Shown here in pieces: positions 59,981 through 64,000 of a stretch of DNA of 64,000 bases; within the stretch, counting starts at the first letter, position 1, and each line of letters starts with the position of its first letter. This DNA is from Corallococcus macrosporus. Its GTDB lineage: Bacteria > Myxococcota > Myxococcia > Myxococcales > Myxococcaceae. The position numbers and the translations under genes were made by a program. The stretch is taken from assembly GCF_017302985.1 (NCBI RefSeq), contig NZ_JAFIMU010000007.1, positions 3,301,001 to 3,365,000 on the forward strand, in the 5' to 3' direction. Below the pieces are notes generated by a model. It made no database searches. It was not told the origin of the DNA and worked only from the letters and a program-made list of their open reading frames with translations.

Positions 59981-61568
59981 TGCGCGGCTCGCGCTGCTGC
60001 TGTCGGCCGTTGCCGCGGTGCTTCTCACCGGTTGCCCCGAGGAGAAGGTCCTGTGCACGTCCGGCCTGAGCGTCTGCGGCGCGGAATGCGTGGACCTCCA
60101 GGGCGACCCTTCGAACTGCGGCGCGTGTGGCACCGCGTGCGGGGCAGGGGAGACGTGTCAGGCGGGCGTGTGTGGCTGCCAGCCGGGCACGGAGGTCTGC
60201 GGTGACGCGTGTGTCGCGCTCGCGAGTGATCCGCTGAACTGTGGCGGTTGTGGCGTCACGTGTCCTTCCGGCCAGGTCTGCGAGTCCCGCACCTGCCGCG
60301 AGGGCTGCTCCGCCGGTGCCGAGCGGTGCGGGGACAGCTGCGTCGTCCTCGCGAATGATCCGCTCCACTGCGGCGCTTGCGGCAGGGTGTGCCCGGACGT
60401 GCAGTCCTGCCACGAGGGGCGGTGCATGTATGACGTGGTGACGGCCTGCTACACGAACGGGCAGCTCGTCGGCATCCAGGCGGGGACGGACCGGATGGGC
60501 CCCCGGCGGCAGTTCGGCTCGGGCGTGCAGGCGCTGGCGGCGTGGGATGGCGTGGTGCTGGCGGCGGACGCGGCGCGCTCGGTGCTGTCGCAGGCGCCGG
60601 CGGGCGCGCTGGGGACGCTGGTGGAGGAGGACTCGCTGGGCGCGGTGGCGGCTTCGCCCAATGACATCCTCGTGGACCCTCCGTATGTGTATGTCCTCGA
60701 CTCGGTGAACAACACGCTCCAGGTGCTCAAGCGGGAAGGGGCCGCGCAGGGCGGTGGGCTGGGATTGCGCACGGTGGGGCAGGTGAACCTGGGCGCGAAC
60801 ACCAGCCCGCAGGTCCTCACGAAGCGCGGCGACACGTTCTACATCCCGCTGTTCGGCACGGCCGGCTCCGACTTCAAGCAGGGCAACGCGGTGGCTCGCG
60901 TCAGCGTGAGCGACCCGGAGCATCCCCGGCTCGTGGACACTGTTTCGCTCAAAGGCCTGGACCTGAAGTCGTTCGATGGCGGCACGACGATGGCACTGCC
61001 GTACGCGGCGGTGTCGGTGGACGCGGGCGTGTACGTGGCGCTCACCAACCTGAACCCCGCGAATGATTACCTGCCCAACGGGCCCGGGATGCTCGCGCGC
61101 ATCGACCCGGCGGATGGCGGTGTGAAGGCCATCGACCTGGGCGCGAAGGACTGCCTCAACGCGGGCGACGTGCAGGCCGTGGGCGACCAGTTGGTGGTGA
61201 GTTGCCTGGGCGAAGCGGTGTTCGACACGGCGGGCGGCTACCGCGCGAAGGCGGTGCGGGCGACGGGGCTGGTGCTGGTGAAGGATGACAAGCCCGTGGC
61301 GTCGTATGCGCTGTCGCCGGGGTGCTCGGGCGGGCCGGAGAACGGCTGCGACCTCGCGGTGGGCGGGCGGCTCGCGGTGGTGGGCAATGCCGTGTACGTC
61401 ACGGACGTGAACGCGGGCCGCGTGTTCGTGGTGGAGGTGCGCGATGGCCAGCTCGTCGAGCGGCGCGGCAATTCCACTCCGGCGGCGAAGGGCCCGGCGT
61501 TGGATGTGTGTCCGGTGGATGCGCGGCGCGGGGTGTCCAACGCCATTGACATCGTCGCGGTGCCTTGA
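59961..61568 (+). CDS. Stig1-type Cys-rich plus beta-propeller lipoprotein, coupled to BtuB
   Basis: A 535-residue lipoprotein whose ATG overlaps the end of btuB by 20 bases. The signal peptide ends LLTGCPEE. Residues about 30-155 hold three Cys-rich modules of the type DPxNCGxCGxxCxxGxxC (Stig1-like). From 160 on there are WD/YncE-like beta-propeller strands: GVQALAAWDGVVLAADAARS, PNDILVDPPYVYVLDSVNNT, LPYAAVSVDAGVYVALTNLN and so on. In Bacteroides the propeller lipoprotein BtuG binds B12 on the cell surface and passes it to BtuB. The gene order here suggests a functional counterpart, but the sequence does not look homologous at a glance and the role is inferred. Confidence 0.8.
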   Translation: MSRPFPDARLALLLSAVAAVLLTGCPEEKVLCTSGLSVCGAECVDLQGDPSNCGACGTACGAGETCQAGVCGCQPGTEVCGDACVALASDPLNCGGCGVTCPSGQVCESRTCREGCSAGAERCGDSCVVLANDPLHCGACGRVCPDVQSCHEGRCMYDVVTACYTNGQLVGIQAGTDRMGPRRQFGSGVQALAAWDGVVLAADAARSVLSQAPAGALGTLVEEDSLGAVAASPNDILVDPPYVYVLDSVNNTLQVLKREGAAQGGGLGLRTVGQVNLGANTSPQVLTKRGDTFYIPLFGTAGSDFKQGNAVARVSVSDPEHPRLVDTVSLKGLDLKSFDGGTTMALPYAAVSVDAGVYVALTNLNPANDYLPNGPGMLARIDPADGGVKAIDLGAKDCLNAGDVQAVGDQLVVSCLGEAVFDTAGGYRAKAVRATGLVLVKDDKPVASYALSPGCSGGPENGCDLAVGGRLAVVGNAVYVTDVNAGRVFVVEVRDGQLVERRGNSTPAAKGPALDVCPVDARRGVSNAIDIVAVP

Positions 61569-61577
61569 AGCGTTGCA

Positions 61578-61606
61578 TTGACAAGGACTGCCGTCCGCCA
61601 TACTCC
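61578..61606 (+). promoter_or_regulatory. Promoter of the second riboswitch unit
   Basis: TTGACA (61578-61583), 17 bases, TACTCC (61601-61606). The upstream bases GCATTGACAA are the same as in the promoters of paralogues 1 and 2. Confidence 0.6.
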
Positions 61607-61622
61607 AGCGCGCGTCGTTGGT

Positions 61623-61812
61623 ACGCCGCATCCGCATGATGTGGCGTTTAAAGGGAACCCGGTGTGAGTCCGGGACTGCCCCGCAGCGGTGATCAGGAAC
61701 GAAAGCCGTCCTCGCAAGCACTGGTCCTTCAATGGGCTGGGAAGCGACGGCCAGTAGGTGGGTGACCCGATGAAGGTCTCCCTCGCCTGTGAGTCCGAAG
61801 ACCTGCCACGAC
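61623..61812 (+). ncRNA. Second cobalamin riboswitch
   Basis: A 5' hairpin (61623-61647) is followed by AAAGGGAACCCGGTGTGAGT and CCGGGACTGCCCCGCAGCGG, close to the E. coli btuB leader, then variable arms and the 3' aptamer segment GAGTCCGAAGACCTGCC (61791-61807), which is almost identical to E. coli. It lies upstream of lipoprotein paralogue 3 (start 61981) and presumably controls that gene and the surface protein after it. Confidence 0.92.
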
Positions 61813-61869
61813 CCATGCCCCCGGGCATGGCCAGACCGGAGCCTCCGAGGGGAGGTGACGGAGGTCTTC
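61797..61869 (+). promoter_or_regulatory. Expression platform of riboswitch 2
   Basis: GAAGACCT (61797-61804, in the aptamer's conserved 3' strand) is exactly complementary to AGGTCTTC (61862-61869). Between them are two self-contained hairpins: CCATGCCC/GGGCATGG (61813-61830, 2-base spacer) and CCTCC/GGAGG (61842-61855). The long-range pairing would dismantle the aptamer, as expected for a switch. The mechanism is inferred. Confidence 0.55.
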
Positions 61870-61980
61870 CGCTCGCGCGGCGTGTCGTGTCCTGACGTGT
61901 CCCTCGTTCGCGGTCCGCTCTCCGTCAGCGCCCCTTGGATTCACCTCGCCCGTGGGGGCGATGCAAGGGAGCAGTCGCGG

Positions 61981-63489
61981 ATGAAGACAGAGCGGATGAT
62001 GACGGGGCGGGGACTCAAGGACGTCGCGTGGGTGCTGACGACCCTCGTGATGGCGTTGACCGCGACCGGTTGCGGTGATGAGTGCACCGATGATTTCGAC
62101 TGCCGCGACCAGGGCACTCCCGCGGAGGGCCAGCGGTATGTCTGCGTCGAGAACCGTTGCGAGCTGACGTCCAACCCCGTGCCTGATGCGGGCACGGGTA
62201 GCGACGCGGGCTCGAACACCGACGCGGGCACGGGTGGCGATGCCGGTGCGACCACGGACGCGGGCACCGTCACCGACGCGGGCTCGAACACCGACGCGGG
62301 CACGGGCACCGATGCCGGTACGTCGACCGACGCGGGCACGAGCACGGACGCTGGGACGACGACGGACGCGGGCACGGGCAGCGATGCCGGTACGACGACC
62401 GACGCGGGCACGAGCACGGACGCTGGAACAACCACCGACGCGGGCACGGAGACGGACGCGGGCACGGAGACCGACGCAGGAACGGATCCGTGCGCGAGCG
62501 CCACCTACGACCCGAAGCTGGGCACGCTCCAGCTCCAGACGGGCTTCGTGGCCGGTGAGTCCGCGCCGCTGCCCACGGCCGCGGGCCCGGTGGGCGTGAC
62601 GCCCGGCCCCACGTACTCGCTCTTCACGGTGGTGTCGGAGGGCTACACCGGCCCGCATGCGCTGTACTCGCTGGGCACGTGGCCGCAGGTGTCGCTGGGC
62701 GCGACGCCGCTGTTCGACGTGGCCGCTCCCGCCGACCGGGGCCCCTCCGCCGCGATCTTCCTCAGCCCCTTCGTGGAGACGGATGGTCAGCGCGTCCTCA
62801 CCGGCTACACGAAGTCCGGCGGTGGCTTCCCCGGCTCCGTGGGCGTCTACGACAGCGCCACTCCGTCCTCCTCCACCTACGTCTCCGCCCCGAGCAACTT
62901 CTCCGCGGGCGTCGTGCCGGGCGCGTTCCTCGTCAACGGCGGTGGGCTCGGCACGGTGTCGGCGGGCCTGGGCATCTACGCGTTGAGGACGGACACGTTC
63001 AGCGCGCTGAAGGTGGGCACGCTCCCTCCGGAGACGGGCGGCAGTGGCTTCACCGCCGTGTCCACCAACGGCGTCGCGATGCTCGGCTACTACTCCGACG
63101 ACACCTTCCTCAACGAGGGCCGCGCGGTGGGCCCCGCGACCATCGCCCAGGCGCTCTCCTCCGGCACGCCGTTCGACGTGGCGGCCGCGCCCGCGCTCGA
63201 GGTGGGCTCCAACTTCGTCGCCGCCTCCGGCCACGGCGAGGGCGTGTCGGTGCTTCGCGGTGACTACGTTCCCCCGAACTACAACTTCGAAGGCACGGAC
63301 GTCTCGCGCTTCGCCTTCACCGTGACGGATGCCGGCGCGACCGTGTCCATCGGCGCCCGTCAGCCCGTCCTCGTCTATGCGGATCAGTGCACGCGCGTGA
63401 CCGGGCTGACCTCGCTCGGCTCGGACCTGCTCGTCGGCGTGGATGACAAGAACGGCACGCGCCTCGTGCGCATCCAGCAGGCCCGGTGA
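61981..63489 (+). CDS. DAG-repeat lipoprotein, paralogue 3, under riboswitch control
   Basis: A 502-residue lipoprotein from ATG 61981 (GGGAG upstream). Signal peptide ends TATGCGDE. A Cys-rich segment (CTDDFDCRDQ; YVCVENRCEL) precedes 17 DAG hexapeptides, much longer than in paralogues 1 and 2, and then the shared domain from YDPKLGTLQLQTGFVAGESA to DLLVGVDDKNGTRLVRIQQA. The gene lies about 170 bases after a cobalamin riboswitch, and the next gene, a surface lipoprotein, follows after eight bases. A B12-binding or scaffold role at the cell surface is inferred from context. Confidence 0.85.
   Translation: MKTERMMTGRGLKDVAWVLTTLVMALTATGCGDECTDDFDCRDQGTPAEGQRYVCVENRCELTSNPVPDAGTGSDAGSNTDAGTGGDAGATTDAGTVTDAGSNTDAGTGTDAGTSTDAGTSTDAGTTTDAGTGSDAGTTTDAGTSTDAGTTTDAGTETDAGTETDAGTDPCASATYDPKLGTLQLQTGFVAGESAPLPTAAGPVGVTPGPTYSLFTVVSEGYTGPHALYSLGTWPQVSLGATPLFDVAAPADRGPSAAIFLSPFVETDGQRVLTGYTKSGGGFPGSVGVYDSATPSSSTYVSAPSNFSAGVVPGAFLVNGGGLGTVSAGLGIYALRTDTFSALKVGTLPPETGGSGFTAVSTNGVAMLGYYSDDTFLNEGRAVGPATIAQALSSGTPFDVAAAPALEVGSNFVAASGHGEGVSVLRGDYVPPNYNFEGTDVSRFAFTVTDAGATVSIGARQPVLVYADQCTRVTGLTSLGSDLLVGVDDKNGTRLVRIQQAR
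62185..62484 (+). repeat. DAG-encoding 18-base repeat array
   Basis: Seventeen copies of a D-A-G-(T/S/A)-x-x unit, 18 bases each, run in frame. Related linkers in paralogues 1 and 2 have 3 and 5 units. Variation is mostly in the third and last two residues. The array is coding and of the low-complexity, spacer type. Confidence 0.9.
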
Positions 63490-63497
63490 GGACACCC

Positions 63498-64000
63498 ATG
63501 AAGACCCTTCTTCCGAAGTCGTTCGCGCTGGGCTTCACCGCGCTGCTCGCCGTGGCTTGCGGCGGCGAAGACATGCAGGACTCCCTCCAGACACAGCCGC
63601 TCGTGGGCGACGCTTTCGCGGACCGCATCGAGTCCTTCTCGCCGGGCACCGGCGCCGGGTTCGGTCAGTCGCAGCTTCCGGGCATCGTGCTGGGCGCTCC
63701 GCAGGGGGCTGGCGCGGGGTCGGGCTCGCTGGACGTGGTGTCGCTCGGGTTCAACGGCGTCATCGTCCTGGAGTTCACCGACATCGCGGTGACGGACGGG
63801 CCGGGCGTGGACCTGCTGGTCTTCGAGAACGCGTTCATCAAGCCCAGCGGCAAGCCGTTCGCGGAGACGGGCGTGGTGGCCGTCAGCGACGACGGCGTCA
63901 CCTGGCACGAGTTCCCGTGCGCGTCCTCGGACGTGACGAACAACTTCCCGGGCTGCGCGGGCGTCACGCCCGTGTACTCGAGCTCCGCCAGTGGCATCTC
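63498..64000 (+). CDS. Surface lipoprotein, partial (C-terminus off the right edge)
   Basis: At least 167 residues. MKTLLPKSFALGFTALLAVA ends in a Cys followed by GG, a lipoprotein signal. The mature part has SLDVVSLGFNGVIVLEFTDI and VTDGPGVDLLVFENAF, then VVAVSDDGVTWHEFPC. The pattern 'GSxxLGFxGxIxLxFxDxxVxDGxGxDxxVFENAF' is one I recall from surface proteins encoded in B12-uptake loci of Bacteroidetes and others, but I cannot check it. The gene begins eight bases after paralogue 3, so it is probably in the same riboswitch-controlled operon. Confidence 0.75.
   Translation, partial: MKTLLPKSFALGFTALLAVACGGEDMQDSLQTQPLVGDAFADRIESFSPGTGAGFGQSQLPGIVLGAPQGAGAGSGSLDVVSLGFNGVIVLEFTDIAVTDGPGVDLLVFENAFIKPSGKPFAETGVVAVSDDGVTWHEFPCASSDVTNNFPGCAGVTPVYSSSASGI

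Noticed and set aside
62185-62484. 18-base direct repeats considered as a CRISPR-like array
   Set aside because: The units are contiguous without unique spacers, stay in frame and encode a DAG linker within a lipoprotein.

Overview
The window is chromosomal DNA of a very GC-rich bacterium, most likely a myxobacterium of the Myxococcaceae (Corallococcus is my best guess). The signs are strong third-position G/C, many small lipoproteins, a PilZ protein of the myxobacterial type, a small protein ending in a GC/hydrophobic/RRRR tail like the MYXO-CTERM sorting signal, Cys-rich 'DPxNCGxCG' (Stig1-like) lipoproteins and a receiver-DUF4388 regulator. I saw no rRNA, tRNA, insertion sequence, integrase, phage module or CRISPR array. 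Coding density is high, with many 4-base stop/start overlaps.

Layout. 0-1.1 kb: edge-truncated FAD monooxygenase. 1.4-6.2 kb: overlapping operon of type III polyketide synthase, membrane methyltransferase, acyl carrier protein, fatty acyl-AMP ligase and FAD oxidoreductase, probably for an alkylpyrone or phenolic lipid. 6.2-16.4 kb: ATP-grasp protein, EF-hand/NUC1-type nuclease, RibD-like reductase, NIPSNAP protein, MocR-type regulator with an operator over its start codon, a lipoprotein/metallo-beta-lactamase/TPR trio and a Uma2 nuclease. 16.5-23.6 kb: O-methyltransferase, REC-DUF4388 regulator, metal transporter, peroxiredoxin with a histone-H1-like tail, small lipoproteins, NagZ.

23.8-29.1 kb (minus strand): a moxR-DUF58-BatA operon with a strikingly AT-richer gene attached at its 3' end. 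That gene has a C-terminal TIR/deoxyribosyltransferase-like domain and is the best candidate defence gene here. 29.4-37 kb: propeller-like lipoprotein, LysR/quinone reductase/esterase group, divergent GST-HxlR pair with two operator copies, a VapC-type toxin that lacks its N-terminus beside its antitoxin, and a polytopic membrane protein. 37.1-42.5 kb: a 1,297-residue PilZ-(repeat)-Hsp70 fusion and a FliB-like Fe-S methylase homologue. 42.5-43.1 kb: a FrnE/DsbA-like gene whose first active-site Cys codon is TGA, followed by a hairpin that fits a bacterial SECIS element. It is probably an unrecognised selenoprotein. 43.2-54.4 kb: S9 peptidase, DUF4142 protein, TPR/metallopeptidase plus DUF4175 pair, MarR regulator, ComEA-like protein.

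54.6-64 kb is a cobalamin (B12) locus. It has two cobalamin riboswitches, a BtuB-type TonB-dependent receptor translationally coupled to a Stig1/beta-propeller lipoprotein, three paralogous lipoproteins with DAG hexapeptide repeats (3, 5 and 17 units), and an edge-truncated surface lipoprotein. The set suggests a BtuB uptake system with its own surface lipoproteins, in the manner of Bacteroides BtuG but not obviously homologous to it.

The most interesting items are the putative selenoprotein, the B12 locus with its paralogue family, the AT-rich TIR-like gene and the PilZ-Hsp70 fusion. Functions rest on motif recognition by eye; no database search was possible.
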